In this document: positions 42,970 to 51,473 of the stretch, in pieces
Position numbering within the stretch: position 1 is the stretch's first letter
Layout: every line of letters starts with the position of its first letter
NCBI RefSeq assembly: GCF_934630535.1
Contig: NZ_CAKTVU010000003.1
Coordinates: 62,001-126,000 of the forward strand
Direction of reading: 5' to 3'
Origin: an uncultured Senegalimassilia sp.
Lineage (GTDB): Bacteria > Actinomycetota > Coriobacteriia > Coriobacteriales > Eggerthellaceae
DNA: 64,000 bases
Translations under genes and position numbers: made by a program
Notes under the pieces: generated by a model
The model's input: the letters and a program-made list of their open reading frames with translations, nothing else
Told to the model about the DNA's origin: nothing
Databases searched by the model: none

Positions 42970-45564
42970 ATGGGAATCTGCATTGCCCTTGCCGGCAACC
43001 CGAACTGCGGCAAGACGACGATGTTCAACGACCTGACGGGCGCCAACCAATACGTTGGCAACTGGCCGGGCGTGACCGTCGAGAAGAAGGAGGGCAAGTA
43101 CACGCGCGACAAGGACGTGACCATCACGGACTTGCCGGGCATCTACTCGCTGTCCCCGTATTCGCCCGAGGAGATCGTGGCGCGCGATTATCTGCTCGAA
43201 GGCGGCCCCGACGCCGTCATCAACCTGGTCGACGCCACCAACCTTGAGCGCAACCTGTATCTGACCAGCCAGATCCTGAACCTGGGTATCCCGGTCGTGA
43301 TCGCGCTGAACATGATGGACCTGGTGGAGAAAAACGGCGACAAGATCGACGTCGACGGCCTGTCCCGCGAGCTGGGCTGCCCCATCGTTCCCACCTCGGC
43401 GCTGAAAGGCCGCGGCATGGAGGACGTCGTCAAGGCCGCCATCGATGCCGCTCGAAGCAATACGGTCCCCGCATCGCAGATGAGATTCGATGCCGCCGTC
43501 GAGGAGGCGCTCGTCAAGATCGAGGGCGTGCTCGGCGACAAGGTGGCCCCCAACGCGGCTCGTTGGTACGCCATCAAGCTGTTCGAGGCCGAGGAAAAGA
43601 CCATCGCCGACCTCAAGCTTTCGCAGGCGGACCTCGATGCCATCTCCGCCATCCGCACCTCCATCGAGGACAAGCTCGATGACGATGCCGAGTCCATCAT
43701 CACCGCCGAGCGTTACGACGCCATCAGCCACGTTGTGGACAAGACCGTCAAGCGCACGCGCACGGGCCTGACCACCTCGCAGAAGATCGACCGCGTGGTC
43801 ACCAACCGTTGGCTGGGCCTGCCCATCTTCATCGTCATCATGTTCTTCGTGTACTGGCTGGCGGTCTCCGTCGGCGGCGGCGTGGTGACCGACTGGGCCA
43901 ACGATGGCATCTCCGGCGACGGCTGGCTCTACACCGGCAACGCCGCGTTCGACGAGGCCACCGAGGAGTACGAGGATGCTCACTCCCAGGTTGTGGCCTA
44001 TGTCGAGAACATCCTGGGCGAGGACGAGGAGTCCGAGCTGCCTTCCGACGAATCGCAGGAGGTGCTCGACGCCTTGGCCGCCGAGGAGCCCGAGGCGCCT
44101 GAAGACGGTGCCGATGCGGACGCCATGGCCGAATACGATGACGCCATGGCTGAATACGAGGAGGCGCAGGCCATCGTCGCCGACTTCGACGAGCAAGCGC
44201 AAGCCTCGCATGCCGTGGCCACCATGGAGGTAGAGGACGAGGACGGCAACGTGGAGGAGCAGACTATCACGTTCGCCGATTACCAGAAGGCCCTTGAGGT
44301 GGAAGAGCCCGATCCGTCCGACGGCACGTGGGGCCTGTGGATCCCGGGTCTTGGCGCCATCATCGCCGACGCCATGGAGGCGGCCGACGTCGCGCCGTGG
44401 CTGCAGTCCCTCGTCAACGACGGCATCGTCTCCGGCGTCGGCGCCGTCATCGGCTTCATCCCGCAGATGGTCATCCTGTTCCTGCTGTTGGGCATCCTGG
44501 AGCTGTGCGGCTACATGTCCCGCGTCGCGTTCATCATGGACCGCATCTTCCGCAAGTTCGGCCTGTCCGGTAAATCGTTCATCCCGATGCTCATCGCCTC
44601 CGGCTGCGGCGTGCCCGCCGTCATGTCCACCAAGACCATTGAAAACGAGATGGACCGTCGCATGACCATCATGACCACCACGATGATCCCGTGCGGCGCC
44701 AAGATGCCGATCATCGCGCTCGTGTTCGGCGCGCTGGCATCCGGCGATTCGTCGGCAACGTGGTACGTGGCCCCCATGTTCTACTTCCTGGGCGTCATCG
44801 CCATCATCCTCTCCGGCATCATGCTGAAGAAGACCAAGCTGTTCGCCGGCGAGGCAACCCCGTTCGTCATGGAGCTGCCCGAGTACCATATGCCCACGGT
44901 GAAGTCCATCCTGCTGTCCATGTGGGAGCGTGTGAAGGGCTACATCATCAAGGCTGGTACCATCATCTTCCTGTCCACCATCGTCATCTGGTTCCTCATG
45001 AACTTCGGCGATGCGGGCGAGGGCTTCGGCCTGCTCGACCCCGACGCCCCCGACTATATGGAGCACAGCCTCATGGCCGGCCTGGGCAACCTGCTTGCCT
45101 GGATCTTCGCGCCGCTGGGCTTCGATAACTGGCAGGCTACGGCGACCGCCGTCACCGGTTTGGTGGCCAAGGAGAACGTCGTCGCCACCGTGGGTATCAT
45201 CACGCAGCTGGCCGATTACGGCGAGGCTGACCCGCAGCTGTGGTTCGGCTTCCTGCAGATGCTCGGCGGTTCCACCGCTGCCGTGGTCGCCTTCTGCGCG
45301 TTCAATCTGCTGTGCGCTCCGTGCTTCGCCGCTATGGGCACCATCCGCCAGCAGCAGAACTCCCCGAAGTGGTTCTGGATCACCATCGGCTACCTGTGCG
45401 GCTTCGCCTGGTGCGTGGGCACCATGCTCTACCAGTTCGTCGGCCTTGCGACCGGCGAGGTCGAGTTCAACGTGTTCACCGTGGTGGCCATCGTCATCGC
45501 AGCCGCCATGCTGTTCCAGATCTTCCGTCCCATGCCCAAGCGTGAGGAGAAGCAGGAGAAGTAG
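42970..45564 (+). CDS. feoB: Ferrous iron transporter B
   Basis: FeoB imports Fe2+ across the inner membrane. This 864-residue protein has an N-terminal G domain with GNPNCGKTT (residues 9-17), DLPGIYSL (54-61), NMMD and TSALKGRG. A helical GDI-like domain and the membrane part follow, with the two Gate motifs around SGCGVPAVMSTKT and APCFAAMGTIR. Between the first membrane helix and the next, about residues 318-453, lies an unusually long acidic insert rich in Glu, Asp and Ala (EEYEDAHSQV..., AEYDDAMAEYEEAQA). Most FeoB proteins have only a short loop there. Confidence 0.96.
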   Translation: MGICIALAGNPNCGKTTMFNDLTGANQYVGNWPGVTVEKKEGKYTRDKDVTITDLPGIYSLSPYSPEEIVARDYLLEGGPDAVINLVDATNLERNLYLTSQILNLGIPVVIALNMMDLVEKNGDKIDVDGLSRELGCPIVPTSALKGRGMEDVVKAAIDAARSNTVPASQMRFDAAVEEALVKIEGVLGDKVAPNAARWYAIKLFEAEEKTIADLKLSQADLDAISAIRTSIEDKLDDDAESIITAERYDAISHVVDKTVKRTRTGLTTSQKIDRVVTNRWLGLPIFIVIMFFVYWLAVSVGGGVVTDWANDGISGDGWLYTGNAAFDEATEEYEDAHSQVVAYVENILGEDEESELPSDESQEVLDALAAEEPEAPEDGADADAMAEYDDAMAEYEEAQAIVADFDEQAQASHAVATMEVEDEDGNVEEQTITFADYQKALEVEEPDPSDGTWGLWIPGLGAIIADAMEAADVAPWLQSLVNDGIVSGVGAVIGFIPQMVILFLLLGILELCGYMSRVAFIMDRIFRKFGLSGKSFIPMLIASGCGVPAVMSTKTIENEMDRRMTIMTTTMIPCGAKMPIIALVFGALASGDSSATWYVAPMFYFLGVIAIILSGIMLKKTKLFAGEATPFVMELPEYHMPTVKSILLSMWERVKGYIIKAGTIIFLSTIVIWFLMNFGDAGEGFGLLDPDAPDYMEHSLMAGLGNLLAWIFAPLGFDNWQATATAVTGLVAKENVVATVGIITQLADYGEADPQLWFGFLQMLGGSTAAVVAFCAFNLLCAPCFAAMGTIRQQQNSPKWFWITIGYLCGFAWCVGTMLYQFVGLATGEVEFNVFTVVAIVIAAAMLFQIFRPMPKREEKQEK

Positions 45565-45645
45565 CGCTGCGCCTCTATCTTGCAAGACCGGTATCGGGCC
45601 AGACAATTATCGATGACGGTTTTGCGAAGACGTGAGCTGCTTTAA

Positions 45646-45675
45646 GCGGGACGTCGCCTTCGGGTGGCGTCCCGC
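45646..45675 (+). terminator. Possible terminator after feoB
   Basis: GCGGGACG (45646-45653) pairs with CGTCCCGC (45668-45675), extended by CGCC/GGCG across a bulge. No T-tract follows, so it may only weaken transcription into the next small gene. Confidence 0.45.
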
Positions 45676-45755
45676 TGCTGTTCGTAGTATTATCCAAGGG
45701 AAACATTTTATCCGCGCGCCGGCATCGGTGCGCAGCTTAGGGAAGGAGTCAGGCC

Positions 45756-45974
45756 GTGATCTTGGGTTTGGAATTCAACCTGCCGACTGTGGCGGTCCTG
45801 CTGATCGTGGTCGCATGGGCCGTATGGGCCGTGCACCGTCTGTGGAGCCGCGGCATGTGCGACTGCCATGCCGATAGCCCGCGCGGTTGCTCGGGCGGCT
45901 GCGGCGGATGCACGGGGTGCAGTGCCGCGGCGCGCATGGCCGCCGACATGGGCAAGGCTGTGTCCGGCAAATAA
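45756..45974 (+). CDS. FeoB-associated Cys-rich membrane protein
   Basis: This 72-residue protein has one membrane helix (TVAVLLIVVAWAVWAV) and a Cys-rich tail with six cysteines at 35, 37, 45, 49, 52 and 55 (MCDC, CSGGCGGCTGC). The size and layout match the FeoB-associated Cys-rich family, often found right after feoB; it may handle iron at the membrane. GTG 45756 is preceded by GGAAGGAG at 7 bp. Confidence 0.82.
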   Translation: MILGLEFNLPTVAVLLIVVAWAVWAVHRLWSRGMCDCHADSPRGCSGGCGGCTGCSAAARMAADMGKAVSGK

Positions 45975-46243
45975 GCAGCTGCGGGCATGTCCGCGGCATA
46001 GAAGATGCGACCAAGGGGAAGGGCCGGCTTGATGCCGGCCCTTTCGCGTATGTGGCGGCCATGTAGTCGGGGGAGCGGGGTATGCGGCGCAGCAGCCGGC
46101 GCGTATACGAGCAGCGGGTCTGACGCTTGGCCTCATGCAAAGCCGCGGGCATCTCGCGCAGCCGCCCGCGTGTGAACGAGCGGCGCGAAAGGTTCGCATG
46201 CGAAGTGATAAGATCGCCCCGGAAAACTTTCTTTCAAAAGTTA
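45975..46243. other. Intergenic stretch before the DtxR leader
   Basis: It contains the terminator at 46018-46046. The other 200 bp is GC-rich and I see no gene in it. Confidence 0.5.
46018..46046 (+). terminator. Rho-independent terminator of the feo cluster
   Basis: GGGCCGGC (46021-46028) pairs perfectly with GCCGGCCC (46034-46041) around TTGAT and is followed by TTTCG. Confidence 0.75.
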
Positions 46244-46272
46244 TTGACGGTTTACTCAAGTTAACCTATACT
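46244..46272 (+). promoter_or_regulatory. Near-consensus promoter upstream of the DtxR gene
   Basis: TTGACG (46244-46249) and TATACT (46267-46272) are exactly 17 bp apart, the best sigma-70-type match I found in the window. Transcription should start near 46279, about 280 nt before the DtxR start codon. CAAGTTAACC in the spacer could be an operator half-site. Confidence 0.75.
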
Positions 46273-46278
46273 GACAAA

Positions 46279-46440
46279 TGTCGATGGCAAGCGTTTCCCC
46301 CTTCGCGAAAGCCATCAGACGCCTCTCTTTCTTTTGCTGACCCGGCGGCAGGGCTCTTCTCGTCTGGCCCCGCCGTATCAGCAGGCCGACGAGGGTTCCA
46401 TACCCCCCCTCTCCACCCTCGTCGGCCACTTTCCCCTTCT
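46279..46440 (+). ncRNA. Candidate structured RNA or leader: three consecutive hairpins
   Basis: Downstream of the promoter three hairpins follow one another. First, GATGGC (46283-46288) pairs with GCCATC (46311-46316). Second, GCTGA/TCAGC (46336-46340 with 46378-46382) is continued by CGGCG/CGCCG and GGGC/GCCC. Third, a perfect 13-bp stem, GGCCGACGAGGGT/ACCCTCGTCGGCC (46384-46396 with 46415-46427), is followed by ACTTTCCCCTTCTT. The last hairpin could terminate the transcript, giving an RNA of about 160 nt, or attenuate the regulator gene. I recognise no known riboswitch or RNA family. Confidence 0.45.
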
Positions 46441-46555
46441 TGAGCTTCCCGTAATCCACCTGCTGCTTGAACAGCTCGAATGCGCGGCTCTGTGCATTTC
46501 GATGGTATGCTGTCGCCCTGTGGTACTATGGGGACACGTATGAAAGGAGGGCCCA

Positions 46556-46936
46556 ATGGAGAAGATGTCCAAATCGCACGAGGATTACCTTGAGGCCATC
46601 GTAATGCTCGGGGGCACCACGGAGGTGTCCGTCCGATCTGTCGACATCGCCAACAAAATGGGCGTTTCCAAGGCTTCCGTGAACAAGGCGGTCACCGCGC
46701 TGAAGGAGAAGGCGCTTGCCGAGCAGCCGTATTACGGCGATGTCACCCTCACCGAGGCTGGCTTTGCCTACGGCACCGCCATCTACGAGCGCCATTGCAT
46801 GCTTTCGAAGTTCCTGCACAAGGAGCTTGGCATTCCCGCCGATGTCGCCGAGAACGAAGCCTGCCTTATGGAACACGCCATCAGCGACGACTCGTTCGAG
46901 AAATGGAGAGCTTATATTAAAAAGCTCGACCTCTAA
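46556..46936 (+). CDS. DtxR/MntR-family metal-dependent regulator (short form)
   Basis: This 126-residue repressor has the winged helix SVRSVDIANKMGVSKASVNKAVTAL and the metal-binding dimerisation domain, without the SH3-like third domain of DtxR/IdeR. Metal ligands can be read by comparison: Asp10 and Glu13 in EDYLEAI, His80, and Cys103-x-x-Glu106-His107. Asp at the first position is MntR-like, while Cys before the Glu-His pair is DtxR/IdeR-like, so the metal preference is uncertain. AAAGGAGG precedes the ATG. Its place after the feo genes suggests it controls them, in response to iron. Confidence 0.86.
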   Translation: MEKMSKSHEDYLEAIVMLGGTTEVSVRSVDIANKMGVSKASVNKAVTALKEKALAEQPYYGDVTLTEAGFAYGTAIYERHCMLSKFLHKELGIPADVAENEACLMEHAISDDSFEKWRAYIKKLDL

Positions 46937-46978
46937 AGGCGCGAAGACGCCCATCGTTGAAGCTAAACCGCATGCCAG

Positions 46979-47011
46979 CCGCCCGTTTCCTCTTCGGAGA
47001 CGGGCGGTTTT
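46979..47011 (+). terminator. Rho-independent terminator of the DtxR gene
   Basis: CCGCCCGTTTCC (46979-46990) pairs with GGAGACGGGCGG (46996-47007) with one G:U pair, around TCTTC, and is followed by TTTT. Confidence 0.85.
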
Positions 47012-47120
47012 CCGTCCGGAGCGTGGTGCGCGCGGCGTCTCTCGATGTGCTATCCTAGCGACTGCTTCTTGCATCAAATCACACACTAATCGAACCACAT
47101 GCGCTAAGGGGCGGTCATCC

Positions 47121-48107
47121 ATGTCACGGCAAGCTCATATCCTCTCGTTCGACGACGTCAAGCGAGGCGGTTCCCGTTACCCAGAACAACAGAATCGCGA
47201 CCGGGCGGTACGCTCGCATGCGGGTCGTGCCCGTGTGGGCCAACGTCCCTCGCAAGCTCCGCGCCGTCAAAGCTCGCCTTTGATGTCCTATCTTTCCGAG
47301 GACGCGTTCGCGCAGCCGTATTCCGAAGAGGAAAGCCCCCGGCGCTCCTCCCGGCAGCGCCGCGACGCCTCTCGCGCTCCCCGCAATCGCCGCGAAGCCG
47401 TTGCCGAGCCGCGTCGTTCTTCGCGTATGTCCGCGCAAGAACGGCAAGAGCGCGCCCAGCAGCCCCAGGAAGATCAGATCACGGCGGCCGATCGTCGCCG
47501 TGCCAAGGCCAAGGCCCGTGCCAAGGCGAAGGCCGGTCGCGCGTTCGAGAAGCAGTTCGGCGGGCAGGCGCCCGAGAGCGACGATTCCCCGCGTGCCGCC
47601 GTGTACAAAGGGCAGATGGGGTCAAGCCAGCGCCGTGCCCAGCGTATGCAGGCCGACGAGTCCACGCCCTCGCGCAACCGCCGTCATGCACGCTTCTCCA
47701 AAGACGCCCTTATGGGCGCCATGGGATCGCGCAACTTCATGATCGGAGCCGCCGTGGCCGCGTGCCTGGTCATGTCCACGGTGTTCTTGTATCCTACCGC
47801 GCAGCGCTACTATTGCAGCGTGCGCGATCATGACAAGCTGGTCATCGAATACGATGCGCTCGTCGACCGCAACCAGGCGCTGCAATCCGACGTCGATTCC
47901 CTGCAAACCGATGCGGGCGTCGAGCAGCGTGCCCACGAGCAGCTCGGTTGGGTGAAGAAGGGCGAGGAATCCGCGAACGTGCGCGGTTTGAACCTGGAGG
48001 AAACGCAGCAGGGCTCCACCATCACGCCCAATATCTCCTCCGATAGCGTGCAGGCGCCTGATACGTGGTACTCGCCGCTGCTCGATCTGGTGTTCGGCTA
48101 CAAATAA
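47121..48107 (+). CDS. FtsB/DivIC-like septum formation protein with long disordered N-terminus
   Basis: This 328-residue protein has a single membrane helix (FMIGAAVAACLVMSTVFLYP, about residues 204-223). A short coiled coil (HDKLVIEYDALVDRNQALQSDVDSLQ) and a tail with ERAHEQLGWVKKGE-like spacing follow, as in FtsB/DivIC proteins of the divisome. The first 200 residues are Arg/Gln/Ser-rich, basic and disordered, including the Lys/Ala tract RRAKAKARAKAKAGRA. Such long basic tails occur in actinobacterial homologues. ATG 47121 follows AAGGGGCGG. It stands 19 bp before ppx, probably in one operon, as in other actinobacteria. Confidence 0.78.
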   Translation: MSRQAHILSFDDVKRGGSRYPEQQNRDRAVRSHAGRARVGQRPSQAPRRQSSPLMSYLSEDAFAQPYSEEESPRRSSRQRRDASRAPRNRREAVAEPRRSSRMSAQERQERAQQPQEDQITAADRRRAKAKARAKAKAGRAFEKQFGGQAPESDDSPRAAVYKGQMGSSQRRAQRMQADESTPSRNRRHARFSKDALMGAMGSRNFMIGAAVAACLVMSTVFLYPTAQRYYCSVRDHDKLVIEYDALVDRNQALQSDVDSLQTDAGVEQRAHEQLGWVKKGEESANVRGLNLEETQQGSTITPNISSDSVQAPDTWYSPLLDLVFGYK

Positions 48108-48125
48108 GCAGGCAAGGGGGTTGCC

Positions 48126-49097
48126 ATGACCGAAGGCCTTACGCACGGCATTGTTGCGGGTCGCTATGCCGCCATAGATATCGGAACGGTCACGTGCCGC
48201 ATGCTCGTGGCGGATGTCGATGCCGCGGGCGCCATCCATGAGGTTGATCGCGAATATGCCATCACCAATCTTGGCGAGGGCGTCGATGCCACCGGTATGC
48301 TTGCTCCCGCCGCAATCGCACGGACCGTTGAAACGGTAGGGGGCTATTGCGCCGTGCGTGATCGCCTTGCCGAACAAGGCGCCCCCATCGTGAAGACCAT
48401 CGCAGTCGCCACTTCCGCTTCGCGCGATGCGGAAAACTCCGACGAGTTCGTGCAGCGCTTGGCGAAGCTCGGCGTCGTCCTTTCGGTCATCCCCGGTTCG
48501 AAAGAGGCGGGGCTGTCGTTTTCGGGGGCCTCGTGCGATTTCCCGGGCCAGGATCTTATGGTGGTGGATATCGGCGGAGGCTCCACCGAGATGGTGGTGG
48601 GCCGTGCGGGGCAGGCGCCTGCGTGGGCGCACTCGTTCGATATCGGGTGCCGTCGCGTTACCGAGAAGTTCATCCGCACCGACCCTCCCGCCTCCGATGA
48701 GCTCGACCGTGCGCGCGAATGGGTCTCGCAGCAGCTTGCCCGGCGTCTCGGGGGAGCCGGGAAGGCCGGCATAACGCCTGAGCGCCTGGTGGCGGTCGCG
48801 GGTACGGCCACCACCGTGGTCGCGGTGCGCGACCAGATGCGCGTGTACGATTCGACGAAGGTGCATAAGGCGCACGTGACGCGCCAACAGCTCGATCGAC
48901 AGTACTCGGAGCTTGCGGCCATGCCCCTGGAGCGGCGCAGCCAGGTCGTGGGTTTGGATCCCGGCCGGGCCCCGGTCATCGTGGCGGGACTGGTCATCAT
49001 GCAGGCGGTCATGGATGCCGTCGGCGTGGACGGGTTCACCGTCAGCGAGACGGACATCCTGCACGGCATCATCTTGGACGCGGCCAAGCTAGGGTAG
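48126..49097 (+). CDS. Exopolyphosphatase / pppGpp phosphatase (Ppx/GppA family)
   Basis: This 323-residue protein has the two-lobed actin-like ATPase fold of Ppx/GppA. Signatures are AAIDIGTVTCRMLVAD, the conserved VATSASRDAENSDEF, DIGGGSTEMVVG and AVAGTATTVVA. It is the short form without the C-terminal HD domain. It acts on polyphosphate or the alarmone pppGpp; sequence alone does not decide which. AAGGGG precedes ATG 48126. It is co-oriented with the FtsB-like gene. Confidence 0.9.
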   Translation: MTEGLTHGIVAGRYAAIDIGTVTCRMLVADVDAAGAIHEVDREYAITNLGEGVDATGMLAPAAIARTVETVGGYCAVRDRLAEQGAPIVKTIAVATSASRDAENSDEFVQRLAKLGVVLSVIPGSKEAGLSFSGASCDFPGQDLMVVDIGGGSTEMVVGRAGQAPAWAHSFDIGCRRVTEKFIRTDPPASDELDRAREWVSQQLARRLGGAGKAGITPERLVAVAGTATTVVAVRDQMRVYDSTKVHKAHVTRQQLDRQYSELAAMPLERRSQVVGLDPGRAPVIVAGLVIMQAVMDAVGVDGFTVSETDILHGIILDAAKLG

Positions 49098-49176
49098 GCC
49101 CGCCTTCCAAGCGGCAGCGCAACCTGGCGTTTCGCAAGCGCCCCGCGGCGTAGCGCAACGGATTTCCGCCAACATG

Positions 49177-49214
49177 TGAAAACGGCCCGAATCGGAGAAC
49201 CGATCCGGGCCGTT
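49177..49214 (-). terminator. Terminator downstream of tRNA-Leu
   Basis: On the minus strand AACGGCCCG/CGGGCCGTT arms enclose a second ATCGG/CCGAT pair, and TTTT follows. It begins 13 bp beyond the tRNA. Confidence 0.8.
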
Positions 49215-49226
49215 GCCATGTCTGCG

Positions 49227-49311
49227 TGGTAGGAGCGGTGGGATTCGAACCCACAAGCCTTGCGGCGGCGGATTTTAAGTCCGCTGCGTATGCCGATTCC
49301 GCCACGCTCCC
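49227..49311 (-). tRNA. tRNA-Leu (anticodon UAA)
   Basis: The minus strand gives an 85-nt class II tRNA. The acceptor arms are GGGAGCG/CGCTCCT (one G:U), the anticodon stem-loop is GCGGA-CTTAAAA-TCCGC with TAA, and a long variable arm follows. The T arm contains GGGTTCGAATCCC. CCA is encoded. Confidence 0.95.
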
Positions 49312-49481
49312 GCGTTAACGCGCCAACCATCATATCAGAAAAAGCAGCGAGGACGTCTTGACGGCGGTCAATTTGAAGTTCCTTGGCTGATTGCGCCGCT
49401 TGTCCGGAGGGGCGCGTGAGCGCAAGGCGCTTGTGGTACCATGACATGAAGCATGCAAGCGATTCGAATCAAGAAAGCGCT

Positions 49482-50537
49482 ATGAAAAATATTAACGAGA
49501 TCATCGCAGACGTAGCCGAACCCCCGAAAACCTTTGAAGGCTATCTGATGGCCTATGCCGATCAGGTAGGGGATCTGGTGAACACCTACCTTCCCGCGGG
49601 AACGCATCCCGACATGGATCGTTATCTGTACACGCCGCTGAAGCGGTATAGCGAAAACGGCGGCAAGCGCCATCGCCCGCTCATCTGCTTCGCCGCATGC
49701 CTGGCCGTGGGCGGCGACATGCGCTTGGCCACCAGCGCGGCGGCTGCCATCGAACATTTCCATACCGCGGCGCTCATCCATGACGACATCGCTGATGAGG
49801 CGGAGCTCCGCCGCGGCGAGCCGTGCATGCACTGCACGGAGGGCATAGGCCTTGCCATCAACGCAGGAGACCTTGCCCTGTCCCTGGTGAACGGCACCGT
49901 TGTGGAAGACCCCGACCTTGACGACCATACGAAGGTGCGCGTCATCTCCGAGCTCATCGAAATGACGCGCCGCACCATCGAAGGCCAGGCTCTCGACATC
50001 GGATGGGCGCGCGACGGACGCTACGACATCGCCCCTGAGGATTATCTGGTCATGGCTACGCATAAAACCGCCCATTATTCCGGTGCGGTGCCGCTGGCCG
50101 TGGGCGCCATCATCGGCGGCGGCACGGCGGAAGAGGTGGAGGCCCTGCGCAGCTACGGCCTTGATACGGGGCTGGCGTTCCAGATCCAGGACGACCTGCT
50201 CAACCTCATCGGCAGCGAGGAGTCCACGAAGAAGGACTTCCGCAGCGACATCACCGAGGGTAAGCGCACGCTCGTGGTGGTGCATGCCCTGGCAAACGCC
50301 GCGCCCGAGGCTCGTGAGCGCCTTATCCAGATCCTGTCCGCTAAGGAGAAGGACCCGGCGGTGCTCGCCGAGGCGGTCGATATCATGCAGGCCACGGGCA
50401 GCATCGAGTACGCGCGCAGCTACGCGGAGAATCTGACCAACGTCGCAAAGGGCCGCTTGGTGCAAAAGGTGGGGCCGTCCCCGTCGCGCGAATTGCTGAT
50501 CTCCATGGCCGATTGGTTTGTGAACCGACTGAAGTAG
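49482..50537 (+). CDS. Polyprenyl synthetase (farnesyl/geranylgeranyl diphosphate synthase type)
   Basis: This 351-residue trans-isoprenyl diphosphate synthase condenses IPP with allylic diphosphates. The motifs are GGKRHRP (60-66), the first Asp-rich motif DDIAD (101-105) with DEAELRRG, and the second Asp-rich region FQIQDDLLN, followed by KRTLVVVHAL. ATG 49446 is in frame upstream, but an extended -10 (TGGTACCAT, ending at 49442) would start transcription at about the same point, so ATG 49482 is preferred. Chain length cannot be read safely. The next gene follows at 9 bp. Confidence 0.88.
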   Translation: MKNINEIIADVAEPPKTFEGYLMAYADQVGDLVNTYLPAGTHPDMDRYLYTPLKRYSENGGKRHRPLICFAACLAVGGDMRLATSAAAAIEHFHTAALIHDDIADEAELRRGEPCMHCTEGIGLAINAGDLALSLVNGTVVEDPDLDDHTKVRVISELIEMTRRTIEGQALDIGWARDGRYDIAPEDYLVMATHKTAHYSGAVPLAVGAIIGGGTAEEVEALRSYGLDTGLAFQIQDDLLNLIGSEESTKKDFRSDITEGKRTLVVVHALANAAPEARERLIQILSAKEKDPAVLAEAVDIMQATGSIEYARSYAENLTNVAKGRLVQKVGPSPSRELLISMADWFVNRLK

Positions 50538-50546
50538 GTGGGTGCA

Positions 50547-51446
50547 ATGGAAACCATTAAACTCAACGATTCCGGAGCTGCCGTCGAGGATGTGCAGCAT
50601 CGCCTCTCGCGTATCGGGTTGTTGGACGAAGCGCACGTGGACGGAATGTTCGGGCCCGAAACGGCGAAGGCCGTCGCGTCCTTCCGCTCCCAGGCGCAGC
50701 TCGAGTGCGGCGAAGAGGTGGACGAGAAAACGTGGACTGCCCTGGTGGACGCATCGTTTTGCCTGGGCGACCGCACGCTGTACCTTCGCATGCCCCACTT
50801 CCATGGCCATGACGTGCAGCAGCTGCAGAAGGCGCTCTCCGCGCTCGGCTTCGCCTGCGGCGACATCGACGGCATCTTCGGCGCGTTCACCGAGCTTGCC
50901 CTGCGCAAGTTCCAGACGAACCTGGGCCTGCCCACCGATGGCATAGCCGGTGCCTATACCTATGCCGCCATCCGCAACCTGCACCATTCCTGGGAGGGCA
51001 AGGAGGCCGTGCGCGGCTCTTCGCACCTGGGGTTCGCGCGTGCGGCCGGCGTTCTTGAGCGCAACGCGCTGTGCCTGTTCGGCACGCAGGAGTTCACGCG
51101 CAGCGTGGCCTCGCGCATGAGCAACCTGGCGCTTGCCACCAACCCCGCATCGAAGATCGTCAGCGCCGACAACCTGCTGGTGGCGCCCGACGAGCAGATG
51201 CTGCTCGTGCACATCGTGCTGCCCGAGGAGCAGACGGGCAACGCTCCTCGCGTGGGGTTCGCCCCCGAGGAGACGCTGTACATGCGTTTGGAGTCGGCGC
51301 TCGAGGCCGCTATGCAGGCCGATCCGGCGCGCGTTGCCGTTGAGCTTCCCGGCAGCATGTGGGAGGACGCCGGCGTGGGCCGTTCGGCCCAGCATTTTGC
51401 CATCACGCTGCTCGATGCGCTGTGCACCGCGCTCGCGAAGCGCTAA
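50547..51446 (+). CDS. CwlM-like cytoplasmic protein with two peptidoglycan-binding domains
   Basis: This 299-residue protein has two PG_binding_1 repeats, about residues 8-65 (DVQHRLSRIGLL...VDGMFGPETAKAVASFR) and 85-140 (DVQQLQKALSALGFACGDIDGIFGAFTELALRKFQ). No signal peptide is present. The segment LGDRTLYLRMPHFHGHDVQQLQ closely follows mycobacterial CwlM, a cytoplasmic regulator of peptidoglycan synthesis, as I remember its sequence. The C-terminal 150 residues occupy the place of the CwlM amidase domain but lack its zinc-binding and catalytic signatures. A regulatory role in wall synthesis is inferred. ATG 50547 is preferred over GTG 50538, which touches the previous stop. Confidence 0.75.
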   Translation: METIKLNDSGAAVEDVQHRLSRIGLLDEAHVDGMFGPETAKAVASFRSQAQLECGEEVDEKTWTALVDASFCLGDRTLYLRMPHFHGHDVQQLQKALSALGFACGDIDGIFGAFTELALRKFQTNLGLPTDGIAGAYTYAAIRNLHHSWEGKEAVRGSSHLGFARAAGVLERNALCLFGTQEFTRSVASRMSNLALATNPASKIVSADNLLVAPDEQMLLVHIVLPEEQTGNAPRVGFAPEETLYMRLESALEAAMQADPARVAVELPGSMWEDAGVGRSAQHFAITLLDALCTALAKR

Positions 51447-51473
51447 CGGCGGCTAGCGAAAAGAAGCAATGGT

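Noticed and set aside
42877..45606. 909-codon open frame on the minus strand opposite feoB
   Set aside because: It mirrors the codon pattern of feoB, has a His/Asp/Gly-rich composition without domains, and lies wholly antisense to a clear feoB gene.
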